Positions 42,357 to 49,689 of a stretch of DNA of 49,689 nt are shown here, one piece after another. The stretch covers positions 1-49,689 of the forward strand of contig JBFLYO010000030.1 of the NCBI GenBank assembly GCA_040756745.1, read 5' to 3'. Numbering within the stretch: the stretch's first letter is position 1; every line of letters begins with the position of its first letter. The notes below the pieces were generated by a model, which worked only from the letters and a program-made list of their open reading frames with translations, had not been told where the DNA came from and did no database searches. The DNA is from JBFLYO01 sp040756745. Lineage in GTDB: Bacteria > Bacteroidota > Ignavibacteria > UBA10030 > UBA6906. Both the position numbers and the translations under genes were made by a program.

Positions 42357-43541
42357 ATGTCATCAACGGAAAAACCTGATCTTTCATCGCTTCGCATCAG
42401 TCGCGCGGAGACAATCTCCACATCGGAAAGCCGACCCGCCAGGTGGAAATACATTCTCCCTCCCGCCATCCTCATCCCTCTGGTCGGAGCGTTTTTCCTG
42501 ATCCGCGGCGGCACCGTGATCGAGGTCGATACCGCCGCCGTCACCTTAACCTCTCCGGCCCAAGCGAGCTCAGTCCTCACCGCCAACGGTTATGTCGTGG
42601 CGCAGCGGAAGGCCTCCGTCGCATCCAAAGGGACCGGCCGACTCGTCTTGCTCGCCGTGGAAGAAGGAGACCGAGTGAAGCGCGGACAGGTCATCGCACG
42701 ATTAGAGGACGCGGATGTTCTCGCTGAACTCAACAAAGCACGGGCAGACCTCGAAGTCGCCCGCGCCGACTCGGTCGACGCACACTCAACGCTTCTACGC
42801 CAGCAACGGCTGATGGCCTCCGGCCTCACGTCGCAGGCTGAGCTCGACGCAGCACAAGCGCGCGCCATTCGGGTCAATGCCCTTATTCGTTCAGCCCTGG
42901 CGCAGGTGGAGGCGGCAGGAGTTGCACTCGAAAACACACGGATCCGCGCACCCTTCGACGGTACCGTGCTGACAAAAGATGCCGATGTCGGCGAGGTCGT
43001 GGCCCCCTTTGCCTCGTCGGCCAACTCGCGGGGCGCCGTCGTATCGATGGCCGACATGACCTCGCTCCAGGTCGAGGCCGATGTCTCGGAATCGAACATC
43101 ACCCGCGTTCGCATCGGTCAGCCGTGCGAAATCGTCCTCGACGCGTACCCCGACAAGCGGTATCGCGGCTCGGTGCACAAGATTGTCCCCACAGCCGACC
43201 GGGCTAAGGCGACCGTCCTGACAAAGGTAGCTTTCCTCGAGCGCGACGAGCGGGTGCTCCCAGAAATGAGCGCGAAAGTCGCGTTCCTGAGCGGAGAGCT
43301 TTCCGCCTCAGCGGCCGCCGCGCCGCCGAAGACCACCGTCGTCCCCTCCGTCCTCGTCGAGCGAGACGGGCGAACCATCGCTTTTGTCGTCCGCGACGGC
43401 GTTGCCGTGGAGACGGTTGTCCGGACCGGTGATCGGCTGGGGAACCTCGTGGAAGTCAGGGAAGGGCTCACGCCGGGAGAGATCGTCGTCAACCACCCTC
43501 CGGCAGGGTTCTCCGACGGGACAAAAGTCAAAATGCGGTAG
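42357..43541 (+). CDS. Periplasmic adaptor subunit of a MacAB-type exporter
   Basis: This 394-residue protein has one N-terminal membrane helix (YILPPAILIPLVGAFFLI) and the membrane-fusion-protein plan: lipoyl half-motifs (ANGYVVAQRKASVASKGTGRL... and ENTRIRAPFDGTVL), a central alpha-helical hairpin (about 110-190) and beta-barrel domains. It links an inner-membrane ABC exporter to an outer-membrane channel, which is not encoded here. The ATPase gene follows after 27 bp and two permease genes complete the set. The substrate is unknown; MacA-type systems export peptides, lipids or antibiotics. Confidence 0.9.
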   Translation: MSSTEKPDLSSLRISRAETISTSESRPARWKYILPPAILIPLVGAFFLIRGGTVIEVDTAAVTLTSPAQASSVLTANGYVVAQRKASVASKGTGRLVLLAVEEGDRVKRGQVIARLEDADVLAELNKARADLEVARADSVDAHSTLLRQQRLMASGLTSQAELDAAQARAIRVNALIRSALAQVEAAGVALENTRIRAPFDGTVLTKDADVGEVVAPFASSANSRGAVVSMADMTSLQVEADVSESNITRVRIGQPCEIVLDAYPDKRYRGSVHKIVPTADRAKATVLTKVAFLERDERVLPEMSAKVAFLSGELSASAAAAPPKTTVVPSVLVERDGRTIAFVVRDGVAVETVVRTGDRLGNLVEVREGLTPGEIVVNHPPAGFSDGTKVKMR

Positions 43542-43568
43542 CAGACCAGCGATCACCCAGGAGGAAGG

Positions 43569-44252
43569 ATGGCGCAGAACAACCACACCATCATCGACGT
43601 ACAGAACGTCAACAAGACGTACCGCAGGGATACGATCCTGATCCCGGTCCTTCGGAATATTTCGCTCCGCGTGCCGGACGGGGAATTCCTCGCCCTGATG
43701 GGGCCCTCCGGTTCTGGGAAGACGACGCTGCTGAACCTGATTGCCGGGATAGACCGCCCCGATGCCGGTAGCGTCGCCGTGGCGGGCACGGATATCGCCG
43801 GGCTGAACGAATCCCAGTTGGCTGTCTGGCGGGCCCGCCATATCGGTTTCATCTTCCAGTTCTACAACCTGCTCCCTGTCCTGACGGCGTTCGAGAACGT
43901 CGAGCTCCCGCTTCTGCTCACAAAGCTCTCAAAGAAAGAGAAGCGCGAGCACGTCGAGGCAGCACTGAGACTCGTCGGACTTGGGGACCGGATGGGACAC
44001 TATCCCAAGCAGCTCTCGGGCGGACAGGAGCAGCGCGTCGCGATTGCGCGGGCGATCGTAACGGATCCCACGGTGCTCGTCGCCGATGAGCCCACAGGAG
44101 ACCTCGACAAGGTCTCGGCGCAGGAAATCATGGATCTCCTCGACCGGCTCAACAAGGAATACAAGAAGACGATCGTGATGGTCACGCACGACCCGCGAGC
44201 CGCGGAAAAGGCACACACGGTGCGGCATCTTGACAAGGGCGAACTGAGCTGA
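43569..44252 (+). CDS. MacB/LolD-type ABC transporter ATPase
   Basis: This 227-residue ATPase has Walker A GPSGSGKTT, a Q-loop (FQFYNLLPVLTAFENV), signature LSGGQEQRVAIARA, Walker B VLVADEPTGDLD and the switch histidine in VTHDPRAA. The sequence is typical of the LolD/MacB subfamily, which couples ATP to mechanical work in the periplasm rather than transmembrane passage. AGGAGGAAGG directly precedes the ATG. It is 10 bp upstream of the first permease gene. Confidence 0.95.
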   Translation: MAQNNHTIIDVQNVNKTYRRDTILIPVLRNISLRVPDGEFLALMGPSGSGKTTLLNLIAGIDRPDAGSVAVAGTDIAGLNESQLAVWRARHIGFIFQFYNLLPVLTAFENVELPLLLTKLSKKEKREHVEAALRLVGLGDRMGHYPKQLSGGQEQRVAIARAIVTDPTVLVADEPTGDLDKVSAQEIMDLLDRLNKEYKKTIVMVTHDPRAAEKAHTVRHLDKGELS

Positions 44253-44262
44253 GGAGGATCCC

Positions 44263-45429
44263 ATGTTTGTGTTCCGGCTTGTTCTGAAGAACGCGCTCCG
44301 CCACAAGCTGCGGACGACGTTGACAATCCTTGGCATTACCATTGCCGTGATGGCCTTCGGGTTCATGCGGACGATCGTGACGGCGTGGTCCGCAGGCGTC
44401 GAGGCGACCGCCGCTAACCGAATGATCACCCGCCAGTCGGTATCGTTCATTTTCCCTCTCCCGTATGCGTACAAGGCGCAGATCGAGATGGTCCCCGGCG
44501 TCAACGGAGTGACGTTTGCGAACTGGTTCGGCGGCATCTACAAGGATCAGGCGGACTGGAACAACTTCTTCCCGCGCATGTCGGTGGATCCGGAAACATT
44601 CTTTACCCTCTATCCCGAGTATATCCTCCCTCCGGATCAGCTGGCCGATTTCAAGCGGGAACGGAACTCCTGCGTTGTGGGGGCCAAGCTAGCCGCCCAG
44701 CACGGCTTCAAGATCGGCGATATCATTCCCCTCGAAGGGGATATCTATCCCGGCCGGTGGGAGTTTGTCGTCCGCGGGATCTACAAAGGGAAGGACGCGA
44801 CCATCGACGAGACCCAGATGTTCTTCCACTGGGCGTACCTCGATGAGCGCATGAAGGCGGAAAGCCCCGGCCGCGAGGGGTATGTCGGATGGTACGTGTT
44901 GAGCGTCCGGAGCGCCGCAGACATGCCGCGCGTGGCAAGGACCATCGATGACGCATATCAGAATTCGCGCGCCCCAACCAAGACGGAGACAGAACGTGAG
45001 TTCGCGCAGAGCTTCGTATCGATGTCGAGCGCAATTGTGGATTCGCTTGAGGCTGTTTCCTACGTCATTGTCGGGATTATCCTCCTTATTCTCGCCAACA
45101 CGATCGTGATGGCGGCACGCGAACGGACGAAGGAATATGCCGTGCTGAAGACGCTGGGCTTCTCGCGCACGCATATTATCGGGCTGATCGGAGGCGAATC
45201 GCTCCTGATCGCCTGTATCGGCGGCGCCGCGGGACTTGCGCTCACGTTCCCCATCGCAGGGGGATTCGCCAGGCTATTCCCGACGTTCTTCCCCATCTTC
45301 AATGTCGAGCCGGTTACTATCATGCTCGCCGTCACTGTTTCCCTCACGGTGGGAGTGGTGGCAGCGCTTTTTCCGGCTACGCGGGCGGTGCGCATGAAGA
45401 TCGTGGACGGTTTACGGTCAATAGGATAG
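44263..45429 (+). CDS. FtsX/MacB-type ABC permease 1
   Basis: This 388-residue permease has one N-terminal helix (residues about 15-40), a large periplasmic domain (about 45-260) and three C-terminal helices with the FtsX-domain pattern ARERTKEYAVLKTLGFSRTHIIGL. GAGGAGGATCCC precedes the ATG. It probably pairs with permease 2 as a heterodimer around the shared ATPase, since the two differ clearly in sequence. Confidence 0.92.
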   Translation: MFVFRLVLKNALRHKLRTTLTILGITIAVMAFGFMRTIVTAWSAGVEATAANRMITRQSVSFIFPLPYAYKAQIEMVPGVNGVTFANWFGGIYKDQADWNNFFPRMSVDPETFFTLYPEYILPPDQLADFKRERNSCVVGAKLAAQHGFKIGDIIPLEGDIYPGRWEFVVRGIYKGKDATIDETQMFFHWAYLDERMKAESPGREGYVGWYVLSVRSAADMPRVARTIDDAYQNSRAPTKTETEREFAQSFVSMSSAIVDSLEAVSYVIVGIILLILANTIVMAARERTKEYAVLKTLGFSRTHIIGLIGGESLLIACIGGAAGLALTFPIAGGFARLFPTFFPIFNVEPVTIMLAVTVSLTVGVVAALFPATRAVRMKIVDGLRSIG

Positions 45430-45433
45430 CGAA

Positions 45434-46603
45434 ATGAAAATACCTGTTTCCTACACCTGGCGAAGTCTCTGGACACGTCGGTTGACCACAGTCCTCACGC
45501 TCGGGGGCATCGCGCTAGTAGTATTCGTCTTCGCCGCCGTTCTGATGCTCGCCCACGGGGTCGAGACGACGCTTGTGGACACCGGGGCCGACAACAATGT
45601 CATTCTCCTGCGACGATCCGCGAACTCGGAACTGGTCAGCCAGATCGGACGTGACGCGGCCAACATCGTAAAGGCCCTCCCGGAACTGGCCGTCCTCGCC
45701 GACGGCACACCTGTAGCATCGCCGGAGACCTTCGTCGTCATCAACCTCCGGAAGAAGGAAACGGGAGGACTCGGCAACATCTCCGTTCGCGGGATCGCGC
45801 CTGCGGCGATGGAGCTCCGTCCACAAGTGAAGATCATCGAGGGGCAGATGTTCAGGTTCGGGAGCCGCGAGATCATCGTCGGATCAAATATCGCCAGGCG
45901 CTTCGAAGGTGCAACGATAGGCAGCCAGGTCCGGTTCGGGGACGCGCAGTGGACGGTGGTCGGCATCTTCGAAGCGGAGGGGTCCGGGTTCGAATCGGAA
46001 ATCTGGGGGGACGCGGACCAGCTCATGCCCGCATTCGGGCGGCCGGTCTATTCCTCAATGACATTCCGTTTGAAGAACCCTGGGGACTTCGAGGCGGTAA
46101 AATCGAAGATCGAGAAAGACCCCCGGACACAGTATCTGGACGTCAAGCGGGAAAAGGTGTACTACGAAGAGCAATCGAAGCTGATGTCTGATTTCATCAA
46201 GGTCCTCGGCCTCATCGTGACCATCATTTTCAGCATCGGGGCTATCATCGGCGCAATGATCACGATGTATGCGGCCGTCGCCAACCGCACGGTGGAGGTG
46301 GGCACGCTCAGAGCCCTCGGGTTCAGGCGGAGGAGCGTTCTGAGCGCATTCCTCGTGGCGGCGATCCTCCTGGCGGGGGTGGGGGGACTTGCCGGCCTCG
46401 CGATTGCATCCTTCATGTCGTTCATCAGGATCTCCACGGTCAACTTCGGGACGTTTTCCGAACTGGCTTTCGGATTCGCGCTGTCGCCGGGGATCGTTCT
46501 CTCGACGTTCGTGTTCGCGTTCATCATGGGAATTGTCGGGGGGTTCCTCCCCGCGGTCCGCGCAGCGCGGCTGAACATCCTTGCGGCGCTCCGCTCAGCG
46601 TGA
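45434..46603 (+). CDS. FtsX/MacB-type ABC permease 2
   Basis: This 389-residue protein has the same plan as its upstream neighbour: an N-terminal helix, a periplasmic MacB core domain (about 45-255, with VRGIAPAAMELRP and GREIIVGSN-like strands) and an FtsX domain with ANRTVEVGTLRALGFRRRSVLSAFL. It starts four bp after permease 1. Its last nine bases overlap the 3' end of the convergent DUF2461 gene, so the two transcripts are antisense there. Confidence 0.92.
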   Translation: MKIPVSYTWRSLWTRRLTTVLTLGGIALVVFVFAAVLMLAHGVETTLVDTGADNNVILLRRSANSELVSQIGRDAANIVKALPELAVLADGTPVASPETFVVINLRKKETGGLGNISVRGIAPAAMELRPQVKIIEGQMFRFGSREIIVGSNIARRFEGATIGSQVRFGDAQWTVVGIFEAEGSGFESEIWGDADQLMPAFGRPVYSSMTFRLKNPGDFEAVKSKIEKDPRTQYLDVKREKVYYEEQSKLMSDFIKVLGLIVTIIFSIGAIIGAMITMYAAVANRTVEVGTLRALGFRRRSVLSAFLVAAILLAGVGGLAGLAIASFMSFIRISTVNFGTFSELAFGFALSPGIVLSTFVFAFIMGIVGGFLPAVRAARLNILAALRSA

Positions 46604-47308
46604 GCGCGTTGCCCTGTCGATCCACCGCACCAGCGGCATGATGTCTGCAAAGACACCGGCAACGGTGTCGAGGAAGCGCGGAGACTCACACGCCGCGTCC
46701 TTCAGCTCGATGCCCGTGTAGAACTGCTTGTGGCGGAGGTGCTCGATCATCGGGTGGTCCTTCGGATAGCCAAGGGGCGCTTTCGCCAGGTTCTCCCCCT
46801 GTATCCCGCCAAACCGCTTCTTGAACCGCCTGTCTTCCACCACCGCAAGGTATTCGTCCGGATGCTCGGCGATGCTCCTGCGTATCGCCTTCAGCTGATC
46901 TCCCCACGGCATGTAGACTCCACCTCCGATGTAGATTTCCCCGGGCTCGATTCCCACGTAGAGCCCAGGTGATTCGGTCGGCCCCTTCCTTCCCTTCACC
47001 TCAAACGACGCGGCGATATTCGTCTTGTAAGGCGCTTTGTTGTTGCTGAACCGGACGTCCCGGTAGATGCGGAAGATGGAGCGTTTGGGATCGAAGGTGA
47101 CCTCCGGGGCGATGTCCGCCAACCTGACCGCAAGTCCAGCGATCAGGCATTGCATCGGAAACCGCACATGTTCTTCGTAGTCCTGCTTGTGTTTCTGGAA
47201 CCAGGGGCGGTTGTTGTTCCTCTTCAACAACCGCAGGAAACGGAGCGCGTCGGGTGGGAAACCGTGAAATGGCGGATAGTCCAGCTCGTCCAGCACAGGA
47301 TGCCTCAT
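46595..47308 (-). CDS. DUF2461-family protein
   Basis: This 237-residue protein matches DUF2461 (TIGR02453): FHGFPPDALRFLRLLKRNNNRPWFQKHKQDYE at the N-terminus, IFRIYRDVRFSNNKAPYKTN in the middle and PGLYVGIEPGEIYIGGGVYMP. The family is widespread in bacteria and some fungi with no assigned biochemical role. No signal peptide is seen, so it is cytoplasmic. It lies 12 bp after the metallophosphoesterase gene. Confidence 0.92.
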   Translation of the reverse strand: MRHPVLDELDYPPFHGFPPDALRFLRLLKRNNNRPWFQKHKQDYEEHVRFPMQCLIAGLAVRLADIAPEVTFDPKRSIFRIYRDVRFSNNKAPYKTNIAASFEVKGRKGPTESPGLYVGIEPGEIYIGGGVYMPWGDQLKAIRRSIAEHPDEYLAVVEDRRFKKRFGGIQGENLAKAPLGYPKDHPMIEHLRHKQFYTGIELKDAACESPRFLDTVAGVFADIMPLVRWIDRATRSR

Positions 47309-47320
47309 ACTCCATGCCCT

Positions 47321-48544
47321 TCAGTTATTCGTGATCGCGCCGTTGCGGTCGAGCCAGAATTCCGTCTTGCCCGCTCCCATGTCGATCGGATCGCCATTGT
47401 CAGCATTGTAGAAAACCGCGCGCACCCGCTCTTTCCCGAACCGAAGCTGCAGAAACCCGGGAAGGGAGATCCCCTCGGCCGAAGGACGAGTCTGTGCCGA
47501 GGTGTAGACCGTCGGCGGCAATGGAAATCTGACGCGGGAAGGTTCACTCGCGGCCCCCGAAACGATCTGGACCGACGGGAACGGGTCGTCCGGCACACCC
47601 GAACCAATCGCGAGCAGCTGGAGGCTGTGATCATGTGCCGCCAGGGCGAGGTGGATCTTCGCGCCGGCAGATCGTATGGCCGCACGAAGGGAATCCACAT
47701 ATGCCGTGTAACGCTCAGTACACTGATCCTCCGGGTCGAATGAATTCTTGAGCCACGCCAGCGCATTCGAATCCTTGTCGCACGGGGTGAGATACTCCAC
47801 AACGTTCGCTTCGTCGTCCCAGAGCGTGTAGCCGGCGTGCTCACCCACTGACATGAACGGATGATGGGCGCAGAAGACCCTCCAGACGATGCCGGGCCGA
47901 CTCCGGCTGGCTGCAAGGAGGAGCCGGAGGCTGTCGAGCGAGGGTTTCCAGAGCTCGGCCGGCGTCCGCAGCAGTATCGCCGAATCGAAGAAGATGAACT
48001 GTGTGCTGTCGGCGGAACCAGACGCGATCGGGTACACCGCATCGCCGGGCATGCCGAAATGGTAGGCCCACGAGCCGATCGATGCTGCGCGGTGATTGCC
48101 CCGGTCGGACAGACCGACAGGCGCCTCCTCGATCTTCACCAGGCCGAAGAGCACGGATTTTTCGATGGCGTACCTGGCATAGTAGTCATGATTTCCGGCG
48201 ATGGCATGGACGCGACTGCGGCCAAGCTCCTCCATAGGCACTTTGAACGGTTCGAGGGTGGAGGCCACTTTCTTGGCCACGTCGTCGACAGGTATGTTGA
48301 GACCGGTCGGATAGAAATTGTCACCGAGGAAGATCAACGCATCGAACGTGCCCGCATCGTGCTGACCCACGTGCATATTCGTCAGATACATCCCGCAGGC
48401 GCGCAGCGCCGAAGTATTGTCCCCCGCATCGCCGAGGGCGACCACGGTGAGGGGACCCGTACGTGGACCGGGAGGGGGCACACCGGCGGACGCTGACCCA
48501 ACCAACGCAAGGAACGTAAACGCCACCGGCCATTGTCTGTGCAT
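47321..48544 (-). CDS. Secreted calcineurin-like metallophosphoesterase
   Basis: ATG 48544 gives 407 residues with a signal peptide (WPVAFTFLALVGSASAG). The two-metal site is complete and resembles purple acid phosphatases: GDAGDN, FLGDNFYP, AGNHDYY, CAHHPF and AAHDHS. It likely hydrolyses phosphomonoesters or phosphodiesters in the periplasm. There is no type IX sorting domain. A promoter-like element with a palindromic spacer lies just upstream (48579-48607), so it may be expressed separately from the ABC-2 permease gene. Confidence 0.92.
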   Translation of the reverse strand: MHRQWPVAFTFLALVGSASAGVPPPGPRTGPLTVVALGDAGDNTSALRACGMYLTNMHVGQHDAGTFDALIFLGDNFYPTGLNIPVDDVAKKVASTLEPFKVPMEELGRSRVHAIAGNHDYYARYAIEKSVLFGLVKIEEAPVGLSDRGNHRAASIGSWAYHFGMPGDAVYPIASGSADSTQFIFFDSAILLRTPAELWKPSLDSLRLLLAASRSRPGIVWRVFCAHHPFMSVGEHAGYTLWDDEANVVEYLTPCDKDSNALAWLKNSFDPEDQCTERYTAYVDSLRAAIRSAGAKIHLALAAHDHSLQLLAIGSGVPDDPFPSVQIVSGAASEPSRVRFPLPPTVYTSAQTRPSAEGISLPGFLQLRFGKERVRAVFYNADNGDPIDMGAGKTEFWLDRNGAITNN

Positions 48545-48578
48545 GAGACTTCTCGGGATTGGTGAACGAAACGGGGAC

Positions 48579-48607
48579 AATATACGGGGAAATCTTTTCC
48601 CGTGCAC
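48579..48607 (-). promoter_or_regulatory. Putative promoter with palindromic spacer
   Basis: On the minus strand a TATATT -10 box (48579-48584) is preceded at 17 bp by GTGCAC (48602-48607), a weak -35. The spacer contains a perfect dyad, GGGAAA / TTTCCC around three bases (48587-48601), well placed for a repressor. The start of transcription would be about 28 bases before ATG 48544. Confidence 0.4.
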
Positions 48608-48618
48608 CCTTGAAGAGA

Positions 48619-49689
48619 TCACTCGAGCGTCTTGCGGAAGCGGAGAACCGAGAGCGTGAAGATCGCGAGTCCGATCCCGAGGAGCGCGAGCACCTGGGTC
48701 CAGAGCTCAGCGAGACCGGTCCCTTTCAGGAAAATGCCCCGAACGATCTCCAGGAAATAGCGGAGCGGGATCACGTACGTCATCGCCTGAATCACCTGGG
48801 GCATGTTCGCAATGGGAAACGCAAAACCCGAAAGGAACATGAAGGGCATGAAGAAAAAGAACTGGGCGATGAGCATCGCCTGCTGCTGTGAGCGCGCGAT
48901 CGTGGAAATGAACAACCCCAGCCCCAGCGTCGTGAGGATGAAGAGTCCGCTCAGCATGAAGAGCTGCATCAGACTCCCAACGAGCGGGACCTCGAACCAG
49001 TACCGTGCTATCGCCAGGACGATCAGGACATCGAGGAACCCGATAAGCGTAAACGGGATCAACTTCCCGAGGATGAGCTGGTAGGGCCTGATAGGCGTGA
49101 CCATGAGCTGCTCCAGCGTCCCGATCTCCTTTTCCTTCACAATGGCGAGGGACGTCAACGTCATGGTGATGATCATCAACACGAGGGCCACCACGCCGGG
49201 GACCATGAAGTTCGAACTGCGGAGGTCGGGGTTGAACCAGATCCGCGGCTCAGGAACGATGCGCGGGATCCCCTGTACCCGGGACCGGGCAAGGTACTCA
49301 GCCGACACTGCCTGCGTATGCGAGGCCACAATCTGGGAAGCATACCCCATCAGGATGTTCGCGGTGTTCGCGTCCGTCCCGTCGAGGACGATCTGTACCT
49401 CCGCTGTCGAGTGCATGAGCTGCTTCCGTCCAAACCCCGGGGGGACGAGCAGCGCGATGTTGGCTGCGCCCTCCTCGATCGCTGCGTCGATCTCGTCAGG
49501 GATGTCGACGGCGTACTTCCCGATGAAGTACGTCGTGTTGGTGAACCTGCGGACGAACGCCCTGCTTTCGGCCGTCTTGTCCATGTCGCATACGATCAGC
49601 GTGCTGTTCCGGATGTCGGTGGTCGCCGCATACCCGAGCAGGAGCACCTGGAGGATGGGGGCCGCGATGGAAACCGCGAGCATCCGCCG
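48619..49689 (-). CDS. ABC-2 type transporter permease (5' end outside window)
   Basis: The frame is open to the right edge, so the N-terminus is missing. The visible part, from AVSIAAPILQVLLLGYAATTDI, matches YhhJ/YbhR-type permeases: one N-terminal helix, a periplasmic domain (about residues 30-165) and five C-terminal helices including VKEKEIGTLEQLMVTPIRPYQLILGK and MPFMFLSGFAFPI. These exporters usually work with an ATPase and a membrane-fusion protein encoded next to them; here those would lie beyond the window. An in-frame ATG at 49683 exists but would delete the family's first helix, so it is not the start. Confidence 0.9.
   Translation of the reverse strand, partial: RRMLAVSIAAPILQVLLLGYAATTDIRNSTLIVCDMDKTAESRAFVRRFTNTTYFIGKYAVDIPDEIDAAIEEGAANIALLVPPGFGRKQLMHSTAEVQIVLDGTDANTANILMGYASQIVASHTQAVSAEYLARSRVQGIPRIVPEPRIWFNPDLRSSNFMVPGVVALVLMIITMTLTSLAIVKEKEIGTLEQLMVTPIRPYQLILGKLIPFTLIGFLDVLIVLAIARYWFEVPLVGSLMQLFMLSGLFILTTLGLGLFISTIARSQQQAMLIAQFFFFMPFMFLSGFAFPIANMPQVIQAMTYVIPLRYFLEIVRGIFLKGTGLAELWTQVLALLGIGLAIFTLSVLRFRKTLE

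Noticed and set aside
1..49689. tRNA, rRNA, transposase or integrase genes and attachment sites
   Set aside because: None was seen on either strand; the window shows no clear insertion sequence or prophage boundary.

Overview
The window is about 60% GC and comes from a bacterium that exports proteins by type IX secretion. Two large secreted proteins end in a C-terminal sorting domain with the AQNYPNPFNP / EQNYPNPFNP signature, and one periplasmic sensor has a regulator-propeller plus Y_Y_Y architecture. Together these point to the FCB group, most likely an Ignavibacteria/Chlorobi-like lineage; this is inferred from family knowledge, not a database search. Genes are densely packed in operons. 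The convincing promoters look sigma70-like (TTGACA boxes, -10 boxes TATCTT or TAAGAT).

Layout. (1) 1-7924: a complete type I-C CRISPR-Cas locus on the minus strand, cas3-cas5c-cas8c-cas7-cas4-cas1-cas2, then a leader and the leader end of an array of which only two repeats are in the window. A Cas11c small subunit is probably translated from inside cas8c. (2) 7925-13687: a regulatory interval, a TauE/SafE permease, a small secreted protein gene broken by an in-frame TAG, a pabB-pabC fusion and an S9B dipeptidyl peptidase, all on the minus strand. Two intergenic spots carry the same 7-bp repeat family. (3) 13816-20823: a secreted esterase, a promoter-bearing stretch without a clear gene, a small exported protein and a 1675-residue type IX cargo with metzincin, vWA and tandem GIAWQG hexapeptides.

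(4) 20830-27434: a plus-strand signalling cluster: propeller-sensor SpoIIE phosphatase, RsbW-like kinase, STAS protein, GAF-SpoIIE phosphatase and an adenylate cyclase fused to FHA. No sigma factor is present. (5) 37650-27437: a seven-gene minus-strand operon behind a TTGACA promoter: double-FHA protein, PP2C phosphatase, Hanks-type kinase with PEGA domains, two CsgG-like TPR proteins (one a lipoprotein), a TIG-domain type IX cargo and a beta-barrel. Regions 4 and 5 meet tail to tail with 2 bp between stop codons, making a roughly 17-kb Ser/Thr-phosphorylation and cAMP signalling island that ends at the cell surface.

(6) 38037-41846: peptidase T and an OPT-family oligopeptide transporter (peptide import and cleavage), then a YjbQ-family protein. 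(7) 41938-46603: a small membrane-anchored protein and a MacAB-type export system (adaptor, ATPase, two FtsX-type permeases). (8) 46595-49689: minus-strand DUF2461 protein, a secreted metallophosphoesterase with its own putative promoter, and an ABC-2 permease cut by the window edge.

The parts most worth a second look are the sigma-less partner-switching and cyclase-FHA cluster facing the kinase operon, the GIAWQG metzincin/vWA cargo, the symmetric heptad palindrome at the start of pabBC, the tiny SD-led ORF in front of cas3, and the nonsense-interrupted secreted gene.
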